DNA from: Terriglobales bacterium
Lineage (GTDB): Bacteria; Acidobacteriota; Terriglobia; Terriglobales; Acidobacteriaceae
NCBI GenBank assembly: GCA_025980765.1
Contig: JAICXB010000031.1
Span: 1 to 50,797 of the forward strand
DNA length: 50,797 nt
Direction of reading: 5' to 3'
Every line of letters starts with the position of its first letter. The first letter of the stretch is position 1. Made by a program: the position numbers and the translations under genes. The notes under the pieces were generated by a model. It ran no database searches and had not been told where the DNA came from. It worked only from the letters and a program-made list of their open reading frames with translations. This document shows positions 1 to 8,451 of the stretch, piece by piece.

Positions 1-1829
1 ATACCGGCGTGAAATATGGGTTGGAGCAGACCTGCAATGTCGATGCTGCCGGCCGCATGAGGAATGGCCTGCCCGAGTACGAGGGCAAGACAGTATTCCA
101 GGCCAATCAGCCGATTATCGAGCTGCTGAAAAACCGGGGCGTGCTGATGGGCGAAGCGACAATCACGCACTCCTATCCGCATTGCTGGCGATGTCATCGG
201 CCGGTGATCTTCCGCGCGACGGAGCAGTGGTTCATCGCCATGGAGACGCCGCTACAGGGTTCCACATTTCGGCAGCGAGCACTCGACGAAATCGAGAAGG
301 TGAAGTGGGACCCGAGTTGGGGCAAAGATCGCATCTTCAACATGGTTGCCAGCCGGCCAGACTGGTGCATCTCGCGGCAGCGCGTTTGGGGTGTGCCGAT
401 TCCAATCTTCTTCTGCGAAGTTTGCGATCAGCCACTCAAATCGAAGGCCGCTGACGATGCAGTCGTCGCCCTCTTCGCGCACGAAGGCGCTGACGCTTGG
501 TACACGCGAGAGGTCAATGAGATTCTTCCTGCCGATGTGCGCTGCCCCGACTGCGGCAAGCAAAATTTCAGGAAAGAATCTGACATCCTGGACGTGTGGT
601 TTGAATCCGGTTCAAGCTGGGCCGCGGTGATCGGAGATGTGGTCGCAGACCTCTACACCGAAGGCGGCGACCAGCATCGCGGATGGTTCCAGTCTTCCCT
701 CCTCTGTTCCGTGGGCTCGCGCAATCGTGCGCCTTATCGCATGTGCATGACCAGCGGCTGGACCCTCGATCCGCAAGGCCGCCCAATGTCGAAATCATTG
801 GGCAATGTTGTTTCTCCCCTGGAGATCACTGAGAAACTCGGGGCGGAGATCGTTCGTCTCTGGGTCGCGTCCGTAGACTTTCGCGAAGACGTGCGCAGCT
901 CTGACGAACTCATGCGCCGCGTTGCCGACGACTATCGCAAGATTCGCAATACTTTCCGCTACGTTTTGGGAAACCTCCACGGCTTCGATCCCGAGCGCGA
1001 TCAGGTCACGTTCGAAGAGATGGAATCTCTCGACCGCTACATGATGCTGCGCCTCGCCGATCTGGTAACCGAGATTCGCCGCTGGTACGAAGAGTTCGCG
1101 TTTCATCGCATCTACCATCGCGTGCTGGAGTTCTGCACTGTCGATGTGAGCGCGGTGTATTTCGATGTACTGAAAGATCGCTTGTACACTTATGCTCCGG
1201 CGTGGCGCTCGCGCCGCTCCGGGCAGACGGCGATCTGGCGCATCGGACAGGCGCTGGTGCGCCTGCTCGCTCCCATCATGAGTTTTACTGCCGAAGAAGT
1301 ATGGCAGCTTCTACCCGGCATCGGAGAAAAGCCGCAGAGCGTGCATCTCGCGCTGTTTCCCACCTGTGAAGAAGTCCTGGGCAACACTGAGCGTCCGGAT
1401 GCAAGCGGAAAACCCTTTCCTGCTGAAACCGAGGGCACGCGCGCGGATTGGGACCGCCTCATGCAGGTTCGCGAAGAGGTCTTTAAAGCGCTTGAAGCCG
1501 CGCGCAAGGAGAAAGTAATTGGCAGCGGACTGGAAGCGAAGGTACTCGTCTCGGCTCCGGGTGAGTTGTACCCCTTATTGCTGCGCTATCGCGAAACTCT
1601 ACGTTACCTGTTCATCGTCTCGCAGGTGGAACTGCAGGAAGCTGTTGCGCGTAATGGTGAAGGGACCGCTTTGAGAGTAGAAGTCAGCGCGGCTGAAGGG
1701 AGGAAATGCGAGCGCTGCTGGAATTACTCCACTCTGGTTGGCAGCGATCCCGCCTTCCCGACGGTGTGCGAGCGATGCAGCGCAGCGTTGAAGGATATTT
1801 CTAAGGAGCGGGAAAACGGCCATCACTAA
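1..1829 (+). CDS. ileS: Isoleucyl-tRNA synthetase, C-terminal part (cut by window edge)
   Basis: Charges tRNA-Ile with isoleucine in the cytoplasm. The frame is open to the left edge (codons run from base 3), so the GTG at base 9 is not a start and the N-terminal part with the HIGH motif lies outside the window. Visible parts are the DVWFESGSSW and GDQHRGWFQSS segments of the catalytic core, the class I loop PMSKSLGN (about base 785), a helical anticodon-binding region, and a C-terminal zinc ribbon with paired CERC-type cysteines (about 1707-1785). Length and motif order fit a bacterial IleRS. lspA follows after about 210 bases, a gene order common in bacteria. Confidence 0.97.
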   Translation, partial: TGVKYGLEQTCNVDAAGRMRNGLPEYEGKTVFQANQPIIELLKNRGVLMGEATITHSYPHCWRCHRPVIFRATEQWFIAMETPLQGSTFRQRALDEIEKVKWDPSWGKDRIFNMVASRPDWCISRQRVWGVPIPIFFCEVCDQPLKSKAADDAVVALFAHEGADAWYTREVNEILPADVRCPDCGKQNFRKESDILDVWFESGSSWAAVIGDVVADLYTEGGDQHRGWFQSSLLCSVGSRNRAPYRMCMTSGWTLDPQGRPMSKSLGNVVSPLEITEKLGAEIVRLWVASVDFREDVRSSDELMRRVADDYRKIRNTFRYVLGNLHGFDPERDQVTFEEMESLDRYMMLRLADLVTEIRRWYEEFAFHRIYHRVLEFCTVDVSAVYFDVLKDRLYTYAPAWRSRRSGQTAIWRIGQALVRLLAPIMSFTAEEVWQLLPGIGEKPQSVHLALFPTCEEVLGNTERPDASGKPFPAETEGTRADWDRLMQVREEVFKALEAARKEKVIGSGLEAKVLVSAPGELYPLLLRYRETLRYLFIVSQVELQEAVARNGEGTALRVEVSAAEGRKCERCWNYSTLVGSDPAFPTVCERCSAALKDISKERENGHH

Positions 1830-1880
1830 ATTTCACGTGACGTTGGCACGTCGCAAGCGTCAAAATGGAAGTAGTTATGA

Positions 1881-1971
1881 ATTGTCATTCCTAACCCGCC
1901 ACCGGGGCAGGAGTCTGCTGTTCGGTGCCACAGCGAAAAGCAGATCCCTCGCTGCGCTTCGGGATGACAAC
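1881..1971 (+). repeat. Dispersed palindromic element, copy A
   Basis: About 91 bases lie between ileS and lspA, starting ATTGTCATTCC and ending CTTCGGGATGACAAC, so the ends are inverted repeats. It aligns over nearly its whole length, with many substitutions in the middle, to the reverse complement of 35994-36089. A spurious open frame runs through it (1837-2025). It is likely a non-coding MITE-like or REP-like dispersed element. Confidence 0.75.
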
Positions 1972-2040
1972 TTCAGGCTATTGCCGGTTGTAATCGACGA
2001 AATTGATACGGGAGAGGGCATTTAAGTTCGTAGTAGCAGT

Positions 2041-2580
2041 ATGCGAGACGGGACCTTACGAAAATATGTGCTGCTGATCGCCGGGCTGGTGCTCGCGCTC
2101 GACCGGCTGACCAAATGGATTGTTGCCAGTAACATCCCGCTGTACGGCAACATCAACGTAATTCCTGGTTTCTTCAAGCTGACCCACGTGACCAATCGCG
2201 GCGCAGCTTTCGGTCTTTTCTCCGATTCGCCCTCAGAGTACAAAGTCATTTTCCTGATCTTCTTCTCCATGCTGGCGCTGGTAGTGGTTTCGGCCCTGCT
2301 GTGGAAACACACGGCCGGCTTGAACAGCACCGCGTTCGCGCTCTCGTTGATCCTGGGTGGCGCGCTGGGGAATCTGTGGGACCGCATCCTCTCCGGACAC
2401 GTCGTTGATTTTCTCGAGTTCTATATCGGCCCGTATGTGTGGCCTGATTTCAACATCGCCGATAGTGCGATCGTGATAGGCGCCGCTATCCTAATGGTCG
2501 AAATCCTGTTCGCGCCCAAACCGCACAAAATCTACGAAGAGGTTCCCGGGCCGATCGCCGGGTCAGAAGCTTCGGAATAA
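2041..2580 (+). CDS. lspA: Lipoprotein signal peptidase (signal peptidase II)
   Basis: An inner-membrane aspartyl protease that removes the signal peptide of prolipoproteins after lipidation. The 179 residues are of normal family length with four hydrophobic segments. Family motifs are present: TNRGAAFGLF, GGALGNLWDRI, then VVDFLEF and FNIADSAI, which carry the two catalytic aspartates. An in-frame TAA at 2023-2025 fixes ATG 2041 as the first usable start. The nearest purine-rich stretch (GGAGAGGG, 2011-2018) is rather far away. It follows ileS, the usual partner gene. Confidence 0.96.
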   Translation: MRDGTLRKYVLLIAGLVLALDRLTKWIVASNIPLYGNINVIPGFFKLTHVTNRGAAFGLFSDSPSEYKVIFLIFFSMLALVVVSALLWKHTAGLNSTAFALSLILGGALGNLWDRILSGHVVDFLEFYIGPYVWPDFNIADSAIVIGAAILMVEILFAPKPHKIYEEVPGPIAGSEASE

Positions 2581-2681
2581 CTTCCCGCACGAACAAACTG
2601 CGACAGTGTATACGCAGGTTACGAAAACGGCACAAGTGAACGCTGGCTTAAAAAGGTGAGTTAAAGTGCCTGCAGACAACA

Positions 2682-3194
2682 ATGAAATTTGCACTTTCAT
2701 TCGCCGTGGTATTGCTGGCCGTTGGTCTGGGACTCCTGCTCCACAATCGTAAAAGAGAAATGATGTCGAACTCTAGAAAAGAGCTGACCTTCAGCAGCAC
2801 TGACGGCTTCATCCAGTACATGGCTGAGCAAGCCGTTCGAGACGCACGCCAGGACGGAGTATCTCTCGATTACAGCGTCGACTCCATCGAACGTGCTGAG
2901 CGAGAATTAGGCAAACTGCACGACCAGTACACTGCTGATCCTTCGAGCATCAGCGCAAGAGGCCTCGCTTCGGCGTACGGAGCTTATGTTGGCGAAGTTA
3001 TTCGAAAAACAGAACCGGGCACACGATGGGAACGCGACGATCCAGTGGCCGGCGAGAAAACGTATCCCCTGATCTGGGGAGCGGGTAATTCATATCCCAT
3101 GGCATGGTGCTACCACCGGATTGTCAATGGTCCGGAAGACAATGTATGGGTCAAATATTCGGTGCTGAAAGAGAAGGCACATCGGTCTCAATAG
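2682..3194 (+). CDS. Small exported or membrane-anchored protein of unknown function
   Basis: A 170-residue protein whose first 20 or so residues (KFALSFAVVLLAVGLGLLL) form one hydrophobic segment followed by HNRKRE, so it is a signal anchor or signal peptide. The rest is soluble and mixed alpha/beta, with a conserved-looking stretch GLASAYGAYVGEVIRK and later a WGAGNSYPMAWCYHRI segment. This faintly resembles small families such as DUF3806, but I do not recognise it with confidence. It stands alone between lspA and a convergent oxidoreductase gene 10 bases away. Confidence 0.7.
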   Translation: MKFALSFAVVLLAVGLGLLLHNRKREMMSNSRKELTFSSTDGFIQYMAEQAVRDARQDGVSLDYSVDSIERAERELGKLHDQYTADPSSISARGLASAYGAYVGEVIRKTEPGTRWERDDPVAGEKTYPLIWGAGNSYPMAWCYHRIVNGPEDNVWVKYSVLKEKAHRSQ

Positions 3195-3204
3195 TCGACC
3201 GGCA

Positions 3205-4227
3205 TTATGGGTTCAGCACAATCTTTCCGAACTGCTCGCTTTTTTCCAGGCGCTCGTGGGCGGCGCGAGCTTCGCTGAGCGGGAAAGTGCGGTCTACCAC
3301 TGGCTTCAGCTTGCCGGCGAAGATGTGCCGCAGGACTTGGTGCAGGTCCCCCATTGTTCCCATATAGGAACCCAGAAAAGAGAGTTGCCGGCTGAAGAGC
3401 ACGCGCAGGTCAAACTTGGCCTCGGGCCCCGTGGTGGCGCCACAGGTCACCAGGGTTCCACCTGGACGCAATGAGCGCACGCTGTCCTCCCAAGTGGCAG
3501 TGCCGACGTGCTCAAAAACAATGTCCACGCCCGCTTTGGCCGTGATCTTTCGCACCTCATCGGCGATCTTCTGTTTGTAGTGGTTGATGGTGTGGTCGGC
3601 GCCCAGCTCCCGCGACTTCTCCAGCTTGGCCTCATCGCCGGCGGTGGCGATGACGTTTGCTCCCAGCATCTTGCAAATCTGGATCGCCGCAGAACCCACG
3701 CCAGATCCGCCGCCGAGCACCAACACGGTGTCGCCGGCTTTCAGATGGGAGCGGGCGACCAGCATGTGCCACGCAGTGAGAAACACCAGGGGAACGCTCG
3801 CTGCCTGATCGTAACCGAGGCCCTCGGGAATGGGGATGACGTTCACTTCGGGCACAGAAATAAATTCCGCATTGCCGCCGTCAGTCGCATATCCCAACAC
3901 CGAGAATTCGCGGCAAAGGTTCTGCTCTCCGGATGTGCACTGGAAACACCGATTGCAGAATGTCATTGGCGCCAGCAGCACGCGAGCGCCGGCCTTCACG
4001 CCGGATACATAGTTGCCAACCTCGACCACGTCTCCGGCGATGTCGCTGCCGTTTATGTGCGGCAGCTTGATTCCCGGTAATCCTTTGCGGATCCAGAGGT
4101 CGAGATGATTGAGCGCGCACGCCCTCACCCGCACCAGCACCCGATCTTCCCGCGGTTTCACATCGGGAACATCTTCATACTTCAGGACCTCGGGCCCGCC
4201 GAATTCGTGGAATCGAATCGCTTTCAT
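3205..4227 (-). CDS. Zinc-type medium-chain alcohol dehydrogenase / quinone oxidoreductase family
   Basis: A cytoplasmic NAD(P)-dependent oxidoreductase of the MDR superfamily; the substrate cannot be told. The N-terminal GroES-like domain holds HINGSDIAG and the structural-zinc cysteine cluster FCNRCFQCTSGEQNLC. The Rossmann domain has VLGGGSGVGSAAIQ. The usual catalytic-zinc cysteine is replaced by Asn (ALNHLDLW), as in a subgroup of these enzymes. ATG 4227 (MKAIRFHEFGG) is preferred. A GTG at 4242 would add five residues encoded by a neighbouring inverted repeat, which is unlikely to be protein. Confidence 0.9.
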   Translation of the reverse strand: MKAIRFHEFGGPEVLKYEDVPDVKPREDRVLVRVRACALNHLDLWIRKGLPGIKLPHINGSDIAGDVVEVGNYVSGVKAGARVLLAPMTFCNRCFQCTSGEQNLCREFSVLGYATDGGNAEFISVPEVNVIPIPEGLGYDQAASVPLVFLTAWHMLVARSHLKAGDTVLVLGGGSGVGSAAIQICKMLGANVIATAGDEAKLEKSRELGADHTINHYKQKIADEVRKITAKAGVDIVFEHVGTATWEDSVRSLRPGGTLVTCGATTGPEAKFDLRVLFSRQLSFLGSYMGTMGDLHQVLRHIFAGKLKPVVDRTFPLSEARAAHERLEKSEQFGKIVLNP

Positions 4228-4238
4228 AAACCCTTTCA

Positions 4239-4390
4239 CCACGGAGGCACGGAGAACACGGAGAAAGACGCTTCAGGTTTCAGGTTTCAGGTTTCAGGTT
4301 TCAGGTTTCGGCCATTGTCAACTACATTTCTCGAAACCAGAAGTCTGAAACTCGAAACGATTTTTCTCCGTGTCCTCCGTGTCTCCGTGG
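4239..4390. repeat. Palindromic cassette with 7-bp tandem repeats
   Basis: A 28-base arm (4239-4266, beginning CCACGGAGGCACGGAG) recurs inverted at 4363-4390 with two mismatches. Between the arms lie five perfect tandem copies of TTCAGGT (4272-4306) and a stretch of GAAAC-type sequence (about 4329-4358) that can pair back on them. It sits between two genes on the minus strand and could fold into a long hairpin. It is probably a dispersed repeat rather than a gene. Confidence 0.8.
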
Positions 4391-4398
4391 TTAAGCCG

Positions 4399-5376
4399 TC
4401 AACAGCCCAGTAGATACGCGAAGATCAAGGGTGCCACTATGGTTGCGTCGGACTCGATGATGAACTTTGGCGTGTCCTTGCCCAGCTTGCCCCAGGTGAT
4501 CTTTTCATTGGGCACTGCGCCGGAATATGAGCCGTAACTCGTGGTCGAGTCGCTGATCTGGCAAAAATACGCCCATAATGGGACACTTTCGCGCTGCAGG
4601 TCCTGGTGCAACATGGGAACGACGCATATGGGGAAATCGCCGGCAATGCCGCCGCCGATCTGAAAAAATCCCAGCGGCGTCTTGCTGGTCACGTCGGTGT
4701 ACCAGTCGGCTAGCAGCATCATGTACTCGATGCCGGTGCGGACGGTGTGAACATTCTTCACGTCGCCGGAAATGCAATGCCCGGCATACATGTTTCCCAG
4801 CGTAGCGTCTTCCCATCCTGGAACGAACATGGGCAGATTTTTCTGGGCGGCGGCAATGAGCCAGCTGTCTTTCGGATCGATTTGATAGGAAGCTTTGAGC
4901 TTTCCGCTTAGCAGAATCTTGTACATGAATTGATGGGGGAAAAAGCGCTCTCCGGCTTTGTCGGCCTTGACCCATTCCTCCAGCACTGCCGCCTCAATGC
5001 GTCGCATGGCTTCGTGCTCCGGAATGCAGGTGTCGGTCACGCGATTCATGTGACGGTTAAGGAGCGCTTCTTCCTCCGCGGGCGAAAGTTGCCGGTAATG
5101 GGGAACGCGCTCGTAATGATCGTGCGCCACCAGGTTAAACACGTCTTCTTCCAGATTGGCGCCGGTGCAGCAGATGCCGTGAACCTTGTCTTGCCGGATC
5201 ATCTCCGCCAGCGACAGGCCAAGTTCGGCCGTACTCATCGCGCCGGCGATGGTCATAAACATCCGGCCGCCATCGTCGAGCAGCTTTTCGTAGGCTTTGG
5301 CCGCGTCCACCAGCGACGCTGAGTTGAAATGCCGGTAATGATGTTCAATGAAGCGGGAAATGGGTCCTTTAGGCAA
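4399..5376 (-). CDS. Deoxyhypusine synthase-family protein lacking the active-site lysine
   Basis: Belongs to the deoxyhypusine/homospermidine synthase fold, cytoplasmic and NAD-dependent in known members. Family stretches seen are IAGAMSTAELG, ICCTGANLEEDVFNL, GWEDATLGNMYAG, FFQIGGGIAGDFP and AVPNEKITWGK. In true deoxyhypusine synthase the glycine triplet is followed by V-V-Lys, the lysine that forms the enzyme-butylamine imine. Here it is I-A-Gly, so the standard aminobutyl transfer is doubtful. The TTG at 5376 is chosen because GAGGA stands 6 bases before it and the family-like sequence PKGPISRFIEHHY begins there; a GTG at 5418 is possible. It is divergent from xdhC. Confidence 0.85.
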   Translation of the reverse strand: MPKGPISRFIEHHYRHFNSASLVDAAKAYEKLLDDGGRMFMTIAGAMSTAELGLSLAEMIRQDKVHGICCTGANLEEDVFNLVAHDHYERVPHYRQLSPAEEEALLNRHMNRVTDTCIPEHEAMRRIEAAVLEEWVKADKAGERFFPHQFMYKILLSGKLKASYQIDPKDSWLIAAAQKNLPMFVPGWEDATLGNMYAGHCISGDVKNVHTVRTGIEYMMLLADWYTDVTSKTPLGFFQIGGGIAGDFPICVVPMLHQDLQRESVPLWAYFCQISDSTTSYGSYSGAVPNEKITWGKLGKDTPKFIIESDATIVAPLIFAYLLGC

Positions 5377-5475
5377 TGGTTGTCCTCGGTGCAGAAGTCG
5401 AACCTCTGAACATACCACCCAAGGCCGGGAATGGAAATGAGATTAGAATTGAGACGGATTCGACCGAAGCCCGCA

Positions 5476-6315
5476 ATGGATATCTTCGAGGAAATTGTTG
5501 AACTGCGACGTGCCGGACGCCGGGGATCGCTGGCCACGATTGTGCATGCGCGCGGCTCGATTCCCTCTTTCGAATCGGCCAAGATGCTGGTGCGCGACGA
5601 CGGCACCATCGCCGGCACGATCGGCGGCGGCTGCGTCGAGGCCGAGGTCTGGCAGGCAGCGCGCGAGGTGATGGAAGAAGAGAAGCCGCGCAATCTGACC
5701 TTCAATTTGAATCACGATCCCAAGTACGATTCCGGCCTGGTCTGCGGCGGCACGCTGGAGATCTATCTCGAGCCGATTCTGCCGGTACAAACGCTTTACA
5801 TTTTTGGTGCGGGACATGTCGCTCATAACGTCTATCGAGCAGCGCGCATGACGGGCTTTGAAGTGGTGATCATTGACGATCGCGAGAGCTATGCCAATCG
5901 CGAGCGCTTCCCCGAGGCCAAAGATGTCTATGCCGAGGACTTCGAGCAAAGCCTCTCGCAGCTCGCTCCCAATCAGTCGTCCTACATCGTGATTGTCACG
6001 CGCGGACATCGCGACGACATGCGCGTGCTGCGCTGGGCAGTGGAGACGCCTGCACGATACATCGGCATGATTGGATCGCAGCGCAAGGTAATTACCACGT
6101 ACCGGCAACTGGAAAGCGAGGGCACCGCGCCGGAGAAGCTGGCGCGAGTGTATGCGCCGGTTGGACTGGATATTGGCGCAATCACTCCCGAGGAAATCGC
6201 GATCGCCATCATGGCCGAGATCATTGCCATTCGCCGCTGCGCCGATTCGGTTCCCCATAAGCGCAGCCGCAAAGCTATGGAGATGCTGGAACAGCACTCC
6301 GGCGGCACGGAATAA
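5476..6315 (+). CDS. xdhC: XdhC/CoxI-family molybdenum enzyme maturation factor
   Basis: In known systems XdhC binds molybdenum cofactor, promotes its sulfuration and delivers it to xanthine dehydrogenase-family enzymes. The N-terminal domain shows ATIVHARGSIPSFESAKML and GTIGGGCVEAEVW; the C-terminal Rossmann domain shows IFGAGHVAHNVY, VTRGHRDD and YIGMIGSQRK. About 279 residues from ATG 5476 (MDIFEEIVELRR), where family members start; ATG 5431 would add 15 unlikely residues. It is first in an operon with a MobA-like transferase (22-base gap) and a HAD phosphatase. The likely client enzyme is encoded at 23965-27251, not adjacent. Confidence 0.93.
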   Translation: MDIFEEIVELRRAGRRGSLATIVHARGSIPSFESAKMLVRDDGTIAGTIGGGCVEAEVWQAAREVMEEEKPRNLTFNLNHDPKYDSGLVCGGTLEIYLEPILPVQTLYIFGAGHVAHNVYRAARMTGFEVVIIDDRESYANRERFPEAKDVYAEDFEQSLSQLAPNQSSYIVIVTRGHRDDMRVLRWAVETPARYIGMIGSQRKVITTYRQLESEGTAPEKLARVYAPVGLDIGAITPEEIAIAIMAEIIAIRRCADSVPHKRSRKAMEMLEQHSGGTE

Positions 6316-6337
6316 CTCCTCCTGCTATCGTAAAGAC

Positions 6338-6964
6338 GTGCCTCGTTCACCTGCATTCGCCGGCGTGATCCTTGCCGCCGGCAACTCTTCCCGAATGGGG
6401 ACAGATAAGGCCTTCCTTCGCTTTGGCGGCAAGACCTTTCTCGCCGGCGCCATTGAGATGCTGCAAAGCGCCTGCGATTTTGTGTTGGTCGTGGCCGGCG
6501 AAAACTCCGAGCTGCTGAAGCCAACAATTTACGAAAATTCGGCCTTCCTGGTGCGGAATCCCGAGCCGCAGCGCGGGCAATTCAGCTCGCTGCAGATCGG
6601 ATTGCAGGCCGTGCTTGATCGCGGACGTGACGCGGCGTGCGTCACTCTCGTTGATCGTCCGCCGGCGCTGAGTAGTACCCTTCGCGACCTGCAGCAGGCC
6701 TTCCTGGCGTCTTCGCCTGAGCGGGTTTGGGCGGTGGTTCCGCAATACGACGAGCGCCACGGACATCCGGTAATCTTCGGACGCGAGATGATTGAGGTCT
6801 TCCTGCGAGCAGCGCCGACTGCCGTCGCGCGCGATGTCGAACACCAGCATCAGAACCAAATCGAATATGTGACGGTTGATGATGCTCGCGTCGCTGTGAA
6901 CATCAATACTCCTGAGGATTATTCCGTCCTTTTGCAACACCACTCCCCGGCTGGTGGGGCGTGA
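6338..6964 (+). CDS. MobA/MocA-like nucleotidyltransferase (molybdenum cofactor cytidylyltransferase type)
   Basis: Probably transfers a nucleotide, likely CMP, to molybdopterin to form the dinucleotide cofactor used by xanthine dehydrogenase-type enzymes. The glycosyltransferase-A-like fold begins with GVILAAGNSSRMGTDKAFL, the LAAGxSxRMG..K nucleotide-binding signature, followed by LVDRPPALSS at the metal-binding position and GHPVIFGREM later. 208 residues from GTG 6338; an open frame further upstream overlaps xdhC and is not used. It overlaps the next gene by GTGA. Its place next to XdhC supports a cofactor role over a sugar-nucleotide role. Confidence 0.85.
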   Translation: MPRSPAFAGVILAAGNSSRMGTDKAFLRFGGKTFLAGAIEMLQSACDFVLVVAGENSELLKPTIYENSAFLVRNPEPQRGQFSSLQIGLQAVLDRGRDAACVTLVDRPPALSSTLRDLQQAFLASSPERVWAVVPQYDERHGHPVIFGREMIEVFLRAAPTAVARDVEHQHQNQIEYVTVDDARVAVNINTPEDYSVLLQHHSPAGGA

Positions 6965-7710
6965 ACTCCATCACAATGAATTCTCTTGCTTACGGTTCGT
7001 TCGCGACTCCAGAAGAATTTGTCGAGTTCGTTTCCGACCTGGCCCCTAAGACAGCAGCTTTCGATTGCGACGGCACTCTGTGGTACGGCGATTCCGGCAT
7101 GAAGTTTTTCTATTGGGAGATCGAACAAGGCTTGCTTCCCACCGAGGTGGCACAAGCGGCAATCGACCAATATGAGGAGTACCTCGCAGGACGGATAAGC
7201 GAGGACGATATATGCGCCGAGATGGTGCAAGTCCATCGTGGATTAAGACTGGACAAGGTGCTGAGTTATGCGGAGCGATTCGCGAAAAGCAACGTGATTC
7301 CGCAGTACTTTCCAGAAATGAAACGACTCGTAGCGGTGCTGCAGCATCAACATTGCGATATTTGGGCGGTTTCATCGACCAACAGTTGGGTGATTGAAGC
7401 CGCTGTACGGGAAATCGGTATCCCCGCAAATCGCGTGCTGGCGGTGCGGGCTGAAATCGAGAATGGAGTGATCACCGATCGTGTGGGTGAAATAACTTCC
7501 GGTGCTGGAAAAGCCCGTGCCCTGAAGCGCGCTCTCAATTCGCCGCCCGATATTGCTTTCGGGAACGCAATTTTCGATGTGGAAATGCTCGAACTCGCGC
7601 GCGAGCCGCTGGTCGTAAACCCTAGGGCCGATTTGCTGAAAATCGCTGCGGACAGAGGGTGGCGCGTTTACCAGCCCCAAATCGCGGCGATCACTTCTTC
7701 AACTGCCTGA
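6961..7710 (+). CDS. HAD-superfamily phosphatase, phosphoserine phosphatase-like
   Basis: A cytoplasmic HAD-type hydrolase. Motif I is AAFDCDGTLW (nucleophile Asp), motif II AVSSTNSW, motif III a lysine in GAGKARAL, and motif IV AFGNAIFDVEML. A helical cap lies between motifs I and II, as in SerB-like members. The substrate is unknown. It starts at GTG 6961, inside the stop region of the MobA-like gene (GTGA overlap); ATG 6976 is an alternative. The overlap suggests co-translation with the cofactor genes, though a role in that pathway is only inference. The 3' end overlaps the convergent IscU-like gene by about 20 bases. Confidence 0.88.
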   Translation: MNSITMNSLAYGSFATPEEFVEFVSDLAPKTAAFDCDGTLWYGDSGMKFFYWEIEQGLLPTEVAQAAIDQYEEYLAGRISEDDICAEMVQVHRGLRLDKVLSYAERFAKSNVIPQYFPEMKRLVAVLQHQHCDIWAVSSTNSWVIEAAVREIGIPANRVLAVRAEIENGVITDRVGEITSGAGKARALKRALNSPPDIAFGNAIFDVEMLELAREPLVVNPRADLLKIAADRGWRVYQPQIAAITSSTA

Positions 7711-8050
7711 GCGCGAGTTTAAGGCAATCGATTGCCAGATGACTGGCATGCATGCTCTCGTTGGGCAGGCCGCCCACAGCTTCGAGCACCTGTTCCCGAC
7801 GGATCGCGGCGGCTTCGTCAACACTCTTCCCCAAAAGAAATTCTGTCAAGGCGGAGCCGCATGCGATAGCGGCAACGCATCCACGCACCTGGTATTTGAC
7901 AGCAATAATCTTCTCCGCGCTGACTTGCAGCATCAGCTTCATGACGTCTCCGCAGGCAGGGTTCTCGCTTTGAACGCTCACATCGGGAGCATCCATCAGG
8001 CCGGAATTTCGAGGATGTTGGAAGTGATCGAGAAGCGCCGCCGCATACAT
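7691..8050 (-). CDS. IscU/NifU-like iron-sulfur cluster scaffold protein
   Basis: IscU-fold proteins assemble [2Fe-2S] clusters and pass them to apo-proteins in the cytoplasm. The three expected ligand positions are present: Cys in NPACGDVM, Cys in RGCVAAIACGS and the His/Cys region HASHLAIDCLKL, so the fold looks functional. An extra Cys lies in the second motif. 119 residues is slightly shorter than E. coli IscU. No desulfurase or other isc/suf gene is nearby. It begins one base after the stop of the broken vapC gene (8052-8449), so it may be read from that operon's promoter. Confidence 0.88.
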   Translation of the reverse strand: MYAAALLDHFQHPRNSGLMDAPDVSVQSENPACGDVMKLMLQVSAEKIIAVKYQVRGCVAAIACGSALTEFLLGKSVDEAAAIRREQVLEAVGGLPNESMHASHLAIDCLKLALRQLKK

Positions 8051-8051
8051 A

Positions 8052-8449
8052 TCAACCCCGGCCGTTATTCACGAGCAGAATATCGGTCTTAGGGAATTCA
8101 TCCCCTTTGCACAGCAGCGGCTCACCCATGACTTTGGCCAGAGCGTAGGTCAGGCAGTCCCAAAATTCAATTTCGCAGGATGTCCTCCCTTCCCAAACTG
8201 CCGATATGCTTGTCTGGCGATTTGGGCCTGTTGGACAGTTACAGGAATCACCTGAATGCTGCCTCGATAGCAACCGATCCAGCTCTTTGCCGCCGCTTCG
8301 CCCTTCCGGCTCTCTATCACAATGGAAGTTTCCAGCAGAGTCGCCGCCGAAATGAAACGCTCGCTCGCGGCCTGAATGCAAACATCGAATCGATGTTGCT
8401 CTGGTTCATCCAACAGAACAGCAATCAATGCTGAGGTGTCGATCACCAT
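8052..8449 (-). pseudogene. VapC-like PIN-domain toxin, frameshifted
   Basis: The N-terminal frame (from ATG 8449) gives MVIDTSALIAVLLDEPEQ with the first PIN aspartate, an LLETSIVIES glutamate motif and ends ...HPAKLNFGTA. In the next frame the protein continues as DCLTYALAKVMGEPLLCKGD and TDILLVNN, the conserved C-terminal PIN motifs. One missing G in the run at 8159-8161 (minus strand GGGAC where GGGGAC would restore FGDC) explains the break; repaired, it would be about 132 residues. It is either a real inactivation or a base-call error. The antitoxin gene lies 2 bases upstream. Confidence 0.85.
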
Positions 8450-8451
8450 CT

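Noticed and set aside
1837..2025. A 62-codon open frame between ileS and lspA
   Set aside because: It runs through a dispersed palindromic element that also occurs inverted at 35994-36089, so the peptide is spurious.
4272..4306. Tandem 7-bp repeats as a CRISPR array
   Set aside because: Units are only 7 bases, with no spacers and no cas genes nearby.
5443..6297. A long open frame opposite xdhC
   Set aside because: Shadow of a clearly recognised gene; its protein has no family features.
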